A stretch of DNA of 64,000 nucleotides from Leguminivora glycinivorella (GCF_023078275.1 NC_062972.1:10476191-10540190); one strand, 5' to 3'. Counted from the first letter of the stretch, positions 1 to 12,596 are shown. Made by a program: numbers and translations. The notes: generated by a model not told the origin, from the letters alone.

Positions 1-179
1 TACAGAAAGGACACTTCCTAAAACGAAGTTTGTAGTCCAGGGTCGAATGGTCGTCCATTTAGGGCTGTGAAGTTTGCTATGAAATTAAATCAAGTCATTC
101 TATTGTCTGCGGTAGCACGCAAAGGGACTTCAAGTTGTGTCATTCATTACTCATTAGTTCCATCTGTCGACTCCCTCAG

Positions 180-3100
180 GGCCCGGTGTGGACGTGCCCG
201 CCCCCGACATGGGCACCGGCGAGCGCGAGATGTCGTGGATCGCCGACACCTACGCCAAGACTATCGGCTACCAGGACATCAACGCGCACGCCTGCGTCAC
301 CGGCAAACCCATCAACCAGGTCGGTACCGCACGTTTAGTGCACGAAATATGTATTATCTTAAAGGTGGCGAGTTGCCGACTGACTTGTAACTTGTAACCT
401 TATGGTGTAATGAAAAAGCGTTCGAGACGAGAGTTTGCCGCGTCTTCTTCTAATGTAAAGCCTGACCAGAAATATATGACTATTGTCAAGAGGGCGCTGG
501 TATTCTGGTGTATGCGGTGACAGTTCAGTATAGGACCTATGAAAAAAATAGTTCTAATGAAATTTCGGAATATGGCGCGTAGGCATACATATATCACGCT
601 TTAAAGCAACGCTAGCTGTAAAGCAAATGTTACAAATCAGGAACAATATACAAATAATGTAATGGCTCGCTGTCTATAACTGTTTTTGTTGCTAAAAATA
701 AATCAATTTTAGATTTGTGATGTGACAAAATTTATATCAAAAATATGAACAAACAAGTTTTTTTTGTTTTAAAATGTCTGTTTTTAATCGTACAGGGAGG
801 TATCCACGGCAGAGTGTCGGCCACAGGCAGGGGCGTGTTCCACGGGCTCGAGAACTTCATCAACGAGGCCAACTACATGAGCATGATCGGTAAAACATGT
901 TTTGTCACTCAACGTTTTTGATCCTCAGGCCGTGTTTATACTAGTGTAATTAGTTCTTTAAGATTCTTATGGGGGAAACGGTAATCGTCGTAACGTTCGT
1001 AACGGTAAATTCTAATATGGCTGACGTCACTTATTTTTAGTTACTCTATACGTTTCTCCCTCTCGACATGTCTCCATTTTCAAGAAGTAAATGTTTTCGT
1101 TTACTTATGGGTGATGTCGTGAAAACGATTTTGCATAGTGATTAAATCCTAATTGTAATAACAATACTTAATAAAGACAATGAATTCGTTCAATCTAGTC
1201 GTCATAGTGATAAGTTATCAATCAGAAGCAGTTGTCTTGAGAAAAGCAGAATGTTATCACTTCCTCGAATCGGGCCGATTGAAGTGCATAGATTATCTTT
1301 GGTGCATAGATACGGAAACTATTTCATGGAGGTGCGAAGTATGAATAAATAAATAACTTTAAAATATGCAAAAACCGCTTCTCGTAGAATCTTTTTGATT
1401 ATGTCTCAGAGGCAAAATTCACGTCTGTTTTTCGAAATCATAAGCGGTTCGCCACTTCTTAGAAAGAAATCTAGTTGGATCAGCAGCCTTCGCTGGCGGG
1501 GCTATCAATGTTACAATAGCGTTACAATATAGCGTTTACTGACACATTGAATCTGCGTCTTTTTTCGAACTGCTGATAAAGTCTGCTAGACTGCTTTTGG
1601 TCACAGAACAATTTGAACGTTGCTTTTCAAAGTTTCGTTTCGTTGTTATTACACCAACCATGTTTAACGTCAAACAGCATTAAGATATGAAACTTTCCAT
1701 ACAACAAAATTTAGCAAAGACTAAACACCTTCACAACCAAACCTGCCTGCTGGTAGGCACTCGTTAACATTGCTCAAGTGCCGGACAACCCGTTAACTGA
1801 TATCTAGACCACAGTATAATAAAGAGTACTATCGTACAGTATGGCCACTCCCGCTCCCCACTGAAAGTGCCGCCCACCCCCTCTCGGTTACCTCCCAGTT
1901 ACCGCCTGTCAAAAACGCTAACAGTCGACCTGTCATATGTTACTCAATACAAACACAGCGCGCGTTCACCGTTACGAGCTTAGACTGTGTGCTAGGAACG
2001 CGCCTCTTTCATATATTTGATCGCCAGTGTCCGAGGTGTGTCTAGACGCTATGGTACAACCACGGGAAATATTTTCACCGTGTGAACCTAGCATTAAACA
2101 AGTTTTGTTTAACATTAGTGATTATTGCAGGCACGACCCCCGGCTGGGGAGGCAAGACGTTCATCGTGCAGGGCTTCGGTAACGTGGGCCTGCACACCTG
2201 CCGCTACCTCGTGCGCGCCGGCGCCACCTGCATCGGCATCATCGAGCACGACGGCTCCATCTACAACCCCGACGGCATCGACCCCAAGGTATAAATCCTA
2301 CTCATTTTCTGACATGATGTTTTCGCTTTCGGCCCTAAGTTTGTTAAACTTTTCTATTGATTGTTCAAAAATGGTGGAAATAAATATTGTTCAGCACATG
2401 AGGCCGTTCCTATCGCACTTAAAAATAGCGCGAAAGGGAGGACCTGATGTTATATCATTTATCGCGTAACCATGATTGGCAGGCAGATGAGCAGCTAACT
2501 CCTTTAATAGTTAGTCCTGTTAGTAACTAAATGTTAATGGGTTTACAGGTTTGTTATTATCATAAGATATTATTTTATGACAATGATTTAATACCTTTAA
2601 TTTGGAAATTAATTTATATTCTGTGATGTTAATTATTTTCCTCGTGTTGGGAAATTTGCGCTCCACTCAAGGGCGAACTTGTTTAACTGTCGCAATGATA
2701 TTACCTACAATTATAGGTCGTAGGTTGTAACACTAAAGATGTAAAACGTCGCTAAAATTATAATGTTACGCATGTTAGCTCAACAAAAATTATACGTTAT
2801 ATGTGGACTTAGCAAATAGACGATAGGAATGCACTACGAAGGCCGAAGCGTATTGTTCTTTGGTATACGTTACGTAACTGTTTAATTTTCACTTGTTTGT
2901 GAAACGATAAAGCGCCTTGCTATCTCAGAAACATGCTGTATCGGTATTAGATATTCATATCACTGTTTTTGATATTCGCGGTCCAGTAAATAGCACTGAT
3001 TGTATTGCCGTTATATCAGTACCTACTTTATTATCTTTATGATTTTTTTTTTCTCAAAGATTTATGAACACCTTTTCCCTAACAATTTCGGGAATTTGGA

Positions 3101-6100
3101 GAATCAGTTTGCTTACTATGTCTTCCTAAATACAACATGTTCACTCATATCATGCAATCATGCCGACATAACTCCGGTAAGTTCAATCGATTTACTCCAT
3201 CTTTCCATCAGACATTACAGATTCCATCGTGTTTTATTTAGTTGCATGACACCTTGTGCCGTGCGAAAATAAAAGTTGCAGCTTACACAAACAACTACGA
3301 TTTCGTCCATTTTCACACTCGAATGATACATAATAATGTTTAATATACCTTCGAGCCAACCTTGTATAGTGCACACAATCATCAAGGCGTCGTCCCAGAC
3401 CCACTGTTACTTACACTGATTAACCATATGGTGTCATTTACAGGCCCTGGAAGACTACAGGATCGACAACGGCACGGTGGTGGGCTTCCCCGGCGCCAAG
3501 CCCTACGAGGGCGAGAACCTGCTCTACGAGAAGTGCGACATCCTCGTGCCCGCCGCCATCGAGCAGGTCATCCACAAGGAGAACGCGCACAAGATCCAGG
3601 CCAAGGTACACCTTATCTCTCAACTCTCAACAATGCCAATGGTCTTAAAAGAGTGGGAATGTACTGGTCGCGCAAATCAACCACAAATGAGGGAGGGAAC
3701 TCGACGGTTGAACAGGATATCCACAATGAGAACGCGCAGACGTTTCTGGCCAGGGTACACTTCATCCCGCTACCATAGGTTGCTGATGATCAGTCCTTCA
3801 ACAATAGTATAACGGCTTATATAAGTGAGGCAAACCGATAGTTGCGCTGGTAATCCATGTGGAGAACGCGCTCCAGACAAAGGCCTAGTCAAGTAGACCT
3901 CATCAAGTTACAATAATGTCACTTTTTAGTTACATAATCAGTCAATTTCAACAATGGAATACAGCCCATCTTACATGGGTGGGAATTTACTGGTCGCGCA
4001 GATGAACCATAAAAACGTGCTAAAGATTCAGGCCAAGGCACTTGCGTCACCACTCCATATTGGATATTAACAATGGCATATTTCAGTCTGTCATTGTATT
4101 ACACGCAGGTGACAAATTATTACAACTGTTTCACCTTTAATCGTAACGTTACCTATTTTTACTGCTGTATTTACTGCTCATATAATTTATCAACATTCCT
4201 GTCTTTTTTTCCCGCACCACATTAGTTACTTCCGGTTCCGTTACGAATTAGGCGTTTCCTATACTCAAAATAAAATAATGCAGTGCAGAAATAAAGCATA
4301 ATTAGAAGAAAAATATGGACAGTAGTTTTGTTACAACATAATGTCTATTTAATAAGTCAAAGAGAAAGATATCTGACCGTGAACTCCTCTTGTAATTCCA
4401 TATTAGCAAATCGTTTTGAAGTTCTAAAAAGAAGCTGGTTAGGGTTTGTTCAATCTAGTGGTTAGGGTTTGCAAGATCCGCCGATTTTTCGGATCCGGAT
4501 ATTTCGGATCTTAAGATTTGCCGGATCCGGATATCCGGATATTTCGGATAAAACGGATCCGTGTTGAAAAGGTCACTTTTTACAGGGGTTTCGTCAAATC
4601 AAAGCTGCTGTTACCGAAATAAAATAATTTAAACTCACAAAACGACATAAATATAGTCTATTATTGCTTCATTAACTTTTTAGACGAACTTTTAACATAC
4701 AATTGTGTCGTTTAACTTCAAACTCGCGTAAATCGATTCGGTTTTAAGGATGATTATACAAAAAAAGCAGAATGGATTTACCCGAGTTTGAAGTTAAGCG
4801 ACACAATTAATATCACTCCCATTGTACAGTACAGCATATAACATTAAACAGTAGGCCAATATTTTTGTTTAACATACATAAGCTAATGCAGGGTAATTTA
4901 GTGTTGTTCACTAATACCTCCGTTTTACTGAGGCGTCTATCCGTAACCACAGCCAATAAATACATCCATGCGAAATTGCAGATGTAGGAAAAAAGGTAAA
5001 ATAATATAATTTTATTGCATTACACATACACGTATAATACGTATAGATAATTAGACGACGTATAATTAGACGTGTAAAATATGTTACACATATTTAGTTA
5101 TCATGTACCATTTTCAATTGTTTTTCTGAACTTATGTGCAAAATGTCATTTGATATTTGCCAGTCGCTTTTCAGTGAAGCTCTAAGGCTGGCAGCGCACC
5201 TCCAATCCTTCTGGTGTTTTGGGTGTCTATAGGCGGGAGTGATCCCTTACCATCAGGCGACCTGTCTGCTAGTTTGCCTTCCATCTTATTAAATACAAAA
5301 AAAATTGGATCTGGATTCAGCTTATAATTAAAATAATTCCGTATATAATTATATTAATTACTTCCATGATCTCTAATTCATCATTATTAAGCTTAAAAAC
5401 ATCCATGGCAATCGTTTCTGCTTTATAGAAAATTAATAATTTATCGTTATTCCTGCGGGATGCATCCAGTTAGAAACGAAAGCAGTTTTAAAAACAATGA
5501 TTTACTGTTCATTTTATTTAGTTTGTTAACATATAGTTTTATGGATTCATCGCATGGCGTAATGTACTAAACCTAACCTAGCTTGATATTCTGGAGTATT
5601 TGAATTAAATAAATATGAATAAATATTTTAGGCGACAAAATACAGGAAATAATTCATCAATTTCATTCGAAAATTCATTCTGGCGTGGATAGATACCCAT
5701 ATTTCACGGATCCGTATTATCCGTTTTATCCGGATCCTATGAGACCTCGGATCCGGATCTCAAATTCAACGGATATCCGGATAATTCGGATATCCGGATC
5801 TCAAACCCTACTAGTGGTGACAATTTTCCCTCTTGACTTAGATAATCGCCGAAGCCGCCAACGGCCCCACCACGCCCGCGGCCGACAAGATCCTGATCGA
5901 GCGCAACATCCTGGTCATCCCCGACCTGTACATCAACGCTGGCGGTGTCACCGTCTCCTTCTTCGAGTGGCTCAAGAACCTCAACCACGTCTCGTACGGC
6001 CGTCTCACCTTCAAGTATGAGCGCGAGTCCAACTACCACCTGTTGGGTAAGTCTCTTTCAGAACCATTTTACCATATTCTATAAAGCTGTGGCCGTGTTA

Positions 6101-7829
6101 TGGTAGGTACAACTTGTTAGAAAGGGACATGGTCACGAATAATAGACAGCCGTCCATCTTAGTCCGTTTTCACATTATCCGATCCGATATCGGATGTCGG
6201 AAGGAATTCAATAGAAAAAATCCAAGATGGCGCCTGTATATATGAGATATCGGTCCGACATCCGATATCGGATCGGATAATGTGAAAACCTACACTGCTG
6301 GCATACACATGGCATAGTACAGCTTCGCGAGACTTGAATCCCTTTTTACTATGACTAGGGCGCCACAAATATATGTCGTTGATTCCCTGGAGGATGGGCC
6401 GTGCGCTGGTGTGGGACGCTACCTGCACCGATACGCTGGCAGCGTCCTACATTTCAGCCACCACTAAAAATGCCGGGGCGGCGGCTGACGCCCGAGAGCG
6501 TTTTAAAAGAAATAAATATAGCTGTCTCGGCACCAATTACGAATTTGTAGCTTTTGGTGTCGAGACACTCGGTCCGTGGGGTGGCGGTGCGCGCGGGCTC
6601 TGCAGAGAACTGGGCAGGCGGTTGAGGGAGTCAACGGGGGACCCTCGCGCGGGCAGTTTTCTCGCGCAAAAGATTGCAATCGCAATACAGCGCGGGAATG
6701 CTGCCTGCGTGATGGGTACCTTGCCACGTGGGCAAGGTTTATTATTTTAGGTAGTTTTAGTTTATTATTTTAAGTTTTATTTTTAGGTAGTTTTAGTTTA
6801 TTTCTTTAAGTTTTATTTTGTAAGTAGGTTATTTTCATAAACGATTGTTTTTTTTTTAAGTATTAACTAAATAAATGTTGTTCTCCCTTATGAAAGGGCT
6901 ATATCGTCAGGTGACAAAAAAAGTCACTAAGTACTACGTGAACCAAAGTAGTATCAAAACAAAATTGATTTTGTTTTATTATATTTTTGGTGATTAGTGA
7001 CTTGCTTGTCATCCAACGATAAATATAGCTAAGCTAAGCTTTTGATATCTTTATCGTTATCGGGTATGTTTTATTTTATTTTATAAATGTGTCAAAGTCT
7101 AGTCAAAGTTTGCTAGCTTGGAAATGACACTCGCCTCGCTCGTATTTAAATTCGTCGCGGTTACATTATCATCGCTACTTTTTATTCGTTTACAAGTTTC
7201 TACTTAGCTTGTACGATGTCATCTAGCACTATAAATGAACGCATTCGGTCGTTTCAGAATCCGTCCAAGAGTCTCTGGAGAGGCGCTTCGGACGCGTGGG
7301 CGGTCGCATCCCCGTGACCCCGTCCGAGTCCTTCCAGAAGAAGATCGCCGGCGCCTCCGAGAAGGACATCGTGCACTCCGGCCTCGACTACACCATGGAG
7401 CGCTCCGCTAGGGTAACTACCACATGTTGACTTTAAATAGAATGCGCTTCTCACAAGAATATTAAAGAACTTACGTTTTTACTAAATTTATCAGTCTCTT
7501 GTTTTGTTATTATGAGATTTGCATCCTAAGAACCCGATACACGTGCGAAGAGGGAATTATAACTCGTGTCGATTTAATGGATCGCCACCCATTTCGAATT
7601 TCCTCTTTTCCACCTACCCTACCTAAATGCCAAAATATAATGAAGTAGTCTTATTTTGTGTTAAAATAAAATTAATCATCACCATTAGTCACATTATTTA
7701 CCATTTTCTCAGGCCATCATGAAGACAGCCATGAAGTTCAACCTGGGCCTGGATCTGCGGACGGCCGCGTACGCCAACTCCATCGAGAAGATCTTCACCA
7801 CCTACGCCGATGCCGGCCTCGCCTTCTAA
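180..7829 (+). CDS. Gdh: Glutamate dehydrogenase, mitochondrial (3' seven exons, partial)
   Basis: Oxidative deamination of glutamate to 2-oxoglutarate with NAD(P)+ in the mitochondrial matrix. Seven exons splice in frame: 180-319, 796-889, 2131-2288, 3444-3605, 5842-6046, 7258-7412 and 7713-7829 (TAA). All have AG acceptors and GT donors, and phases match at each join. The peptide shows family blocks in order: GVDVPAPDMGTGEREMSW, the Rossmann glycine motif VQGFGNVG (exon 3), IIAEAANGPTTPAAD and INAGGVTVSFFEWLKN (exon 5), and the C-terminal SIEKIFTTYADAGLAF. The mitochondrial targeting peptide, the catalytic lysine region and other N-terminal parts must lie left of base 1. Exons are GC-rich (many third-position C/G) against AT-rich introns. 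Intron 4 (3606-5841) hosts a hAT-type insertion. No damage is seen in the coding part. Identification is by family motifs and is very secure. Confidence 0.97.
460..590. repeat. Short inverted-repeat element, copy 1 (CCAGAAATATATGA family)
   Basis: About 130 bp in Gdh intron 1, beginning with CCTGACCAGAAATATATGAC. It is the reverse complement of the element at 48212-48355: both hold the AGGGCGCTG, CAGTTCAGTAT and TAATGAAATT blocks in matching order. The second copy has both terminal inverted repeats, while this one has lost its right terminus. It is probably a MITE. Confidence 0.65.
890..2130. other. Gdh intron 2, no recognised gene
   Basis: Plain intronic sequence of 1.2 kb. I see no exon, RNA gene or clear repeat. 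A moderately GC-rich patch around 1840-2000 has no reading frame of note. Confidence 0.6.
2390..2485. repeat. MITE-like fragment, CGCGCGATA family (diverged copy)
   Basis: CCTATCGCACTTAAAAATAG and the following GGACCTGATGTT...TTATCGCG..ACCAT are a mutated version of the hairpin element at 8811-9090 and 42597-42702. Located in Gdh intron 3. Confidence 0.55.
4463..5810. mobile_element. hAT-type non-autonomous DNA transposon in Gdh intron 4
   Basis: The element starts TAGGGTTTGC and ends CAAACCCTA. It is flanked on both sides by the identical octamer CTAGTGGT (4455-4462 and 5811-5818). An 8-bp target duplication with short terminal inverted repeats is the hallmark of hAT insertion. Just inside each end are dense GGATCCGGATATCCGG-like subterminal repeats (4475-4560 and 5695-5800). 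No transposase frame is present. Nested inside are a hairpin with arms near 4702-4725 and 4786-4808 (AACTTCAAACTCG and its complement), a SINE fragment at 5118-5178, and a common lepidopteran repeat end at 5180-5290. Removing the element leaves an ordinary intron ending just before the acceptor at 5841. Confidence 0.85.
5118..5178 (+). repeat. SINE body fragment
   Basis: TTTTTCTGAACTTATGTGCA through CAGTCGCTTTTCAGTGAAG matches the body of the complete SINEs at 32281 and 59159, but has no tRNA head or tail. It is nested in the hAT-type element. Confidence 0.65.
6166..6288. repeat. Palindromic MITE, CCGATATCGGAT family, copy 1
   Basis: About 123 bp. Terminal inverted repeat starts GTTTTCACATTATCCGATCC, and the complement ends at 6288. 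The arms contain the self-complementary core CCGATATCGG. Related copies are at 31528-31622 and 35466-35587. Located in Gdh intron 5. Confidence 0.8.
6370..6760 (+). pseudogene. C-terminal fragment of a LINE polyprotein
   Basis: An open stretch of about 125 codons contains WDATCTDTLAASYIS, FVAFGVETLGPWG, STGDPRAGSFLAQKIAIAIQ and RGNAACVMGT. I recall this block from the C-termini of metazoan non-LTR retrotransposon ORF2 proteins, so the family call rests on memory of that motif set. It is a dead 5'-truncated insertion in Gdh intron 5. The repeated TAGGTAGTTTTAGTTTATT stretch after its stop (6741-6830) is probably the LINE 3' UTR. Confidence 0.6.
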
Positions 7830-8062
7830 ACAATCTTACAATACAAGTATTTTCTGCATTTTTAGAGCCCCCTTAGCTCCTATGCACTTAAGTGTATCTA
7901 ACTATTAAGATGTTATAATCACAGTATTTTTGTCATCAATGGAGTCATCATGGATTTTTTTATTTTAATCTAAGCGAATCTTTGTTAAACATTTAAGTGA
8001 AAGTCTAATTTTCTTATTGTATTGTCATGAATTTTTGAAATAAAATATTGTTTTATGTTTAC
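7830..8062 (+). promoter_or_regulatory. Gdh 3' UTR with polyadenylation signal
   Basis: AT-rich trailer after the Gdh stop codon. A canonical AATAAA lies at about 8039-8044, followed by a T/GT-rich stretch (TATTGTTTTATG) that fits a cleavage region. The UTR end is inferred. Confidence 0.6.
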
Positions 8063-8445
8063 TCCTTAATTTTATTTATGCCTGTCGCTGTCGTCTACCA
8101 AGAACGGATACATCCGGCCGATTGTTCGATAGTCCTGTCTACCGGTTCTCACAGTCGTACCTGTATTTGACACGGCAATTTTTTTCGGAAGTTTTGCTGC
8201 TGGAAAAACTGCTTTCGTTTGACGAGAATAAAACTACTTTCAGAATGTGGGTAAAAAAACCTGATATATCCGTCCGTGACAAATAAGGGTACTAAATCTT
8301 AGGTCTGCGTGCGTAGCCGAATGCACAAACGCTCACGAAACGAAACGCTCGTAGATATCTATCTCTATCGCTCTTGCGTATTAGCGCGACAGAGCCAGAC
8401 TACCTTTCACGGCTTTTCGTTTCGCGTCGTATAAATGGGCCATTT

Positions 8446-8745
8446 TTTTCAAAGTTGTCCACTTTTCTTTTTAATTTGGAAATTTTTATGTGGTTTCCAC
8501 TCAGAATCGCGAGCTCTTTCAATTCTTATAGGAGAAAAAAGTGTCCCAAGGTTTTTTTCCCATTCCGTTACCATTTTTTCATACATTTTGTATGGCGGTA
8601 ACGGAATGGAAGGTTCGAAAAAATGTATGGAATTCTTGGGACATTTTTTTTCTTCTATCAGGATCGAAAGAGCTCTCGATTCTGAGTATTGATCGCGTTA
8701 AAAATACCCATGTTACAAAAAAAGTGGGGTGGACAACTTTTAAAA
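8446..8745. repeat. Foldback MITE, about 300 bp
   Basis: Left arm from TTCAAAGTTGTCCACTTTTC and right arm ending AAAGTGGGGTGGACAACTTT are complementary. Inner arm blocks CAGAATCGCGAGCTCTTTC / GAAAGAGCTCTCGATTCTGA and GTGTCCCAAGG / CCTTGGGAC... pair in nested order. The centre has CATTCCGTTACC / GGTAACGGAATG. The whole unit can form one imperfect hairpin. Confidence 0.8.
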
Positions 8746-8804
8746 ATTAAAATTTTGAAAAAACCCCCCCACTATGTTGCAGAAGAGTACTTCGACGATC
8801 CCAG

Positions 8805-9092
8805 ATCCCAGATCGCACTTACAAATAGTGCGATAGGGACGGCCTGCTATTTTATCGTCTATCGCGCGACCATGCTTCCCGTGCAGGACAACACACCCAA
8901 CTTACAGCAAGGAAAAGGCGACAGAGGGGTTTTAGTGGATATACCAGTTTCATCAGTATAGGCTAGGAACCGGCACGGGAAGCATGGTCGCGCGATAGAC
9001 GATAAAATATCAGGCCGTCCCTATCGCACTTACAAATAGTGCGATAGGGACGGCCTGCTATTTTATCACTTATCGCGCGACCATAATTGCCT
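8805..9092. repeat. Inverted pair of CGCGCGATA-family hairpin elements
   Basis: ATCGCACTTACAAATAGTGC (itself a small hairpin), then GGGACGGCCTGCTATTTTAT and CTATCGCGCGACCATGCTTC, appear at 8813-8885. They reappear inverted at 8972-9050, followed by another forward half at 9030-9086. It looks like two copies inserted head to head. Relatives are at 2390 and 42597. Confidence 0.75.
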
Positions 9093-9521
9093 GCCAGGAC
9101 CGTACCTGCGCCTTGGGTTATAAGCGAAATTCATTTCTTCTCTTTAAAAAAAGCTGCTACCAAAATGAGCATTGTGTTGAGTCTTATGGGTGTCGCCTTG
9201 GTCCTTCGTGCGGTAGTCTGTTAGCGGTATTCGAATGCCGATATCCTGGAGCTGCATGAATACTAGGGGCATGTTTTATTAATTTAAAGTATTTAAACGA
9301 TCCATTAACATGAGTAAACTGGAGACTGACGCACATTTTATTAGAGATAGATTTTTTTTCTTCCGTCTAGACTCCACTTAAATCATAATTTATGGAACGC
9401 AGCCAATTACGTGTATTCAATCCACGAACTGTCAGACTGTCAGTCAACTCAGTCACGCAAATACATCACGATCATAGACGTTGCATTGAGTGTTTTCAGG
9501 AAATTACCGATTATTCTGAAA

Positions 9522-11001
9522 ATGTTAAGTAAATTAATATTCCTAAGCGTCTTAGCCGCGTTATACAATGGAATCGACTCTAAGAGTGTTGAGCTTACTT
9601 TCGAGTTACCCGATAATGCCATAGAATGTTTTTATGAGCATATAGAAAACAACACATCCGCGTCTTTAGAATATCAGGTAATAATTAACAAATGGTGTTT
9701 TTATTTATAGTTGTGAAGGTATTTTTTTGTTTATTGATATCATTTTCATTGTATATTCTTGATACAGCGTTCGCTATCATTCTAACCTCTACGACATTTT
9801 TTAAATACTAAAAGAGTAATAAAATTTGAAGGAACAAAATAGTCTCTGTTGTAATTTTACTGTTGACTCACTTTAGTCCAATCTTTTAGGTTATCACAGG
9901 AGGCCAATATGATGTGGATGTCAGGGTGGAAGGACCAAATAAGCAAATCATTTATCAGCAGCAGAAGATGCAGTATGACTCGCATCCTTTTACAGCTACA
10001 CAAACTGGTATATTCATAAGATTTTTATTTATTTCAATGTATAGTTCGCCTTTTGTAACTGTATATTTTTACTGTGCAATAAAGTTTAAATAAATAAATA
10101 AATAAATATATCCTATTTGCATTATTGGAGAGGTGTTGCACATTATGATGGGTTATTCTTGCTAGTTACCAATACCTACTGTAAATTTTATCAGTTACCT
10201 GGGAAGTTACTATTGGTAATAACTTTGTGGTACTACATATATTGGCAGCTCCGACATATTTGATTGCAACTACCTAGTGGGAATAATGCAATATGATTGG
10301 GTGTATATGTATAGCAGAAATTGATTTTTTTTCTGTATAAACATCATAAATTGCAGGTGTTTATAAAGTGTGCTTCAGCAATGAGTTCAGTACCTTTTCT
10401 CACAAGCTTGTCTACATGGAGCTGAATGTTGGCCCCGAGCAGCCCCTGCCTGGTATTGGGGAACATGCCACAGTACTTACTCAGGTAATGTTACCTTTAC
10501 TCTCTTCTTATTTGATTCTACGGAGCATTTTATTTACACAAGTGTGAATACTTGCAGTATAACATACTTAATATTTCTTTTTGTCATACCTATGAGGGTA
10601 ATTAAATGTAAAATGACTAATAATCTTTCATCATAATTGCCCATGCTTCATTACCATTGTAGATAAGACATTATACTTATTTATTTTTATAACAACTTCT
10701 ATCCCCAACTATTTTACTTATCTATGCATGACAATTACATAGGTTTTAAGAAATAGTTTTATTCTTACAGCTCGAAGCATCTGCTGAAGAAATTCACTCC
10801 GGACTGAACAAAATGATTGACCACCAAACACACCACAGATTAAGAGAGGCTCAGAGTCGCAAGAGGGCAGAGGACCTCAACGAGAGGGTGTTCAACTGGT
10901 CTATGATTGAAACTGTGGCCATTGTGATTGTCACATTTGGTCAAGTTGTGATTCTGAAGAATTTCTTCAGTGATAGACCCACTTTATACAACAGATTGTA
11001 A
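9522..11001 (+). CDS. p24 family cargo receptor, TMED3/7 (gamma) type
   Basis: Type I membrane protein of COPI/COPII vesicles that cycles between ER and Golgi. Four exons join in phase: 9522-9677, 9890-10007, 10357-10484 and 10771-11001, giving 210 residues, the usual p24 length. Signal peptide about residues 1-20 (MLSKLIFLSVLAALYNG). The GOLD domain follows with VELTFELPDNAIECFYE, VITGGQYDVDV and YKVCFSNEFSTFSHK, including the two conserved cysteines. A coiled-coil segment (HHRLREAQSRKRAEDLNERV) precedes the TM helix (about 178-198). The tail begins KNFFSDRP, where paired aromatic residues act as COPII/COPI signals in this family. The motif set FELPDNA...FSNEFSTF fits TMED7/TMED3 (Drosophila p24-1) better than other subfamilies. 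The start is chosen because it begins the signal peptide. Confidence 0.94.
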
Positions 11002-11713
11002 ATTTAGTAAAACATAGTTTATTTATAAATATATATTGTGATTTGGTTAATTTTGTTGTTGTTAATTTTCCATGTTACAAAAACTCCAAAGAAGTATTGA
11101 AAATTAAATCAGGCTCAATTGTTAATAATAATTAGCATTAATTTGAAATAGAAAATCTCATATTTTAGTTTACCATAAAAATTGGCATATTTAGATGCTT
11201 ATGCATACTCCTGTGAAGTTCTTTGTGATTCCAAAAAAAGAAAAGTATAATTGAAACACAATATAAATGTAGGAAATTTATTAATTATTTACAAGTAAAA
11301 ATCAATAGCTTTACAAAGTTTGTTAACAATAATGATTGTCAGCCTCCTAAGTGTAAATAAGATGCTGGTCTTCGTTAGGAATATTTGAAAAACAAAATCT
11401 ATGTGTTTACTACCACTAATGAGTAACAATGATTAAAATAATTGGATTACCATAATATGTACTAACAAACACATGTAACTGTCAATCATGTTACCTGAAC
11501 ATGATTATAGTACAAGAGTAAACTGTCCTGTTTTCTGAACTGGTGTCCCTGTCCATACAGTGCGGTATCACTATTTCATGTAACTCATTCTGTACTGGTC
11601 ATTAGTTAGTAGTTAAAAATATAAATCATCTACCAGGATTATTTGGCTTTTAGACAAAATATTCTTTATAAGTCAGTAACAAAATGAAGTACCTAGTAAG
11701 TTTATGCAGTAAA

Positions 11714-12596
11714 TTAAAACAGTACTAATAAAGCAAATACACCATTAACTAAAGCACAAGGATATGCTATCAGTGGCCTCTGCTCAGCATCTCCGGACAT
11801 GGTTACAAATAATCTGCTTGCAGATAAGGCTGACCAAATTACGGCCACACCTGATAAGGTGAGCCCTATTGTTCCTTCCAAGGAAATGAATATACCCAAC
11901 CCTGCCAGCACAACCATAGGTAACATACAGTAACCCAGCACACTGGCAACACTTAGTACTGTGAACACACCCTCCGTACGGCTCATTAGTGAAAGCAAAG
12001 AATACATCAATATAACTGACATTACAGAGAGACCGTAAACATAACCAAAATGAGCTTTATTTCCTGATAAAAATAAACACACAGCCAATGCCAAACAAAA
12101 TGTTATAGGGCCAGCAATATCTGTGTCTCTTAACAAGAAATTGGCATCATCAGCTTTTGATTGACCATGGAATGGATTCATGACAGCCAAAGTTTTCTCT
12201 AATATCCTGTCGGGATATATTTCTAGCTCATCAAGCAGAGGTGGCTCATCGAAATCGGTAGTTTCTGTTGCTGGCTCCCCGGGTATTGGTGCAGGTTGAA
12301 ACATATTTGGGTTGTAGTATTGGTTGTTGTTTGGAGGATATGCATTTTGTCCTGTTTGGTCAAATGAGAAATCTTGGTGGTCCGTTGGAAAACTCTGAAA
12401 ATCTAAATAAATAGTATTTTTAGGTCTTGGGTTGGGTTCAGCAATTCAATATACTTAAAACTTAAGTAGGTATCTGAATATACTTACCCAATGTTTGAGC
12501 TTGATCACCAAATGCATTAGAGGTATTGAAAGAGTAATTTTGGCTATTATTTTGGCCCTGCCAAGAGTAATCATTTGGATTGTTGTAGTTAGCCAT
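11714..12596 (-). CDS. YIPF5: YIPF5 (Yip1-family Golgi membrane protein)
   Basis: Multi-span protein of cis-Golgi/ERGIC that works with Rab GTPases and Yif1 in ER-Golgi transport. Two coding exons: 12488-12596 (MANYNNPNDYSWQGQNN...) and 11714-12402, joined in phase 1 at the acceptor TTTAG/ATTTTCAG. This gives 265 residues against about 257 in mammals. The N-terminus is cytosolic and rich in N, Q, Y and F. The Yip1 signature EPPLLDELEIYPDRILEKT and MNPF follows, then five hydrophobic segments, and LVNGVFALLVLF at the C-terminus. The acceptor at 12397 gives the wrong frame, so the upstream one is used. The gene is convergent with the p24 gene (713 bp between stop codons), and both products act in the early secretory pathway. 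A 5' non-coding exon further right cannot be excluded. Confidence 0.94.

Larger units (their letters stand above)
8063..9521. other. Gdh to p24 intergenic region, mostly repeats
   Basis: About 1.5 kb between the Gdh polyadenylation site and the p24 start codon. It holds a foldback (8446-8745) and a hairpin pair (8811-9090), listed separately. The p24 promoter should lie in the last few hundred bases, where I see no definable TATA box. Confidence 0.6.

Noticed and set aside
67..397. Alternative short frames over the first Gdh exon
   Set aside because: Wrong frames of exon 180-319; splice signals and homology fix the frame.
3645..4050. Echo of Gdh exon 4 motifs (GAGAACGCGCAGACG, GCCAGGGTACACTTC, AGATTCAGGCCAAGGCACTT)
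   Set aside because: Looks like decayed partial duplicates of the exon end (AACGCGCACAAGATCCAGGCC), too short and frame-broken to call an alternative exon, though I note the similarity.
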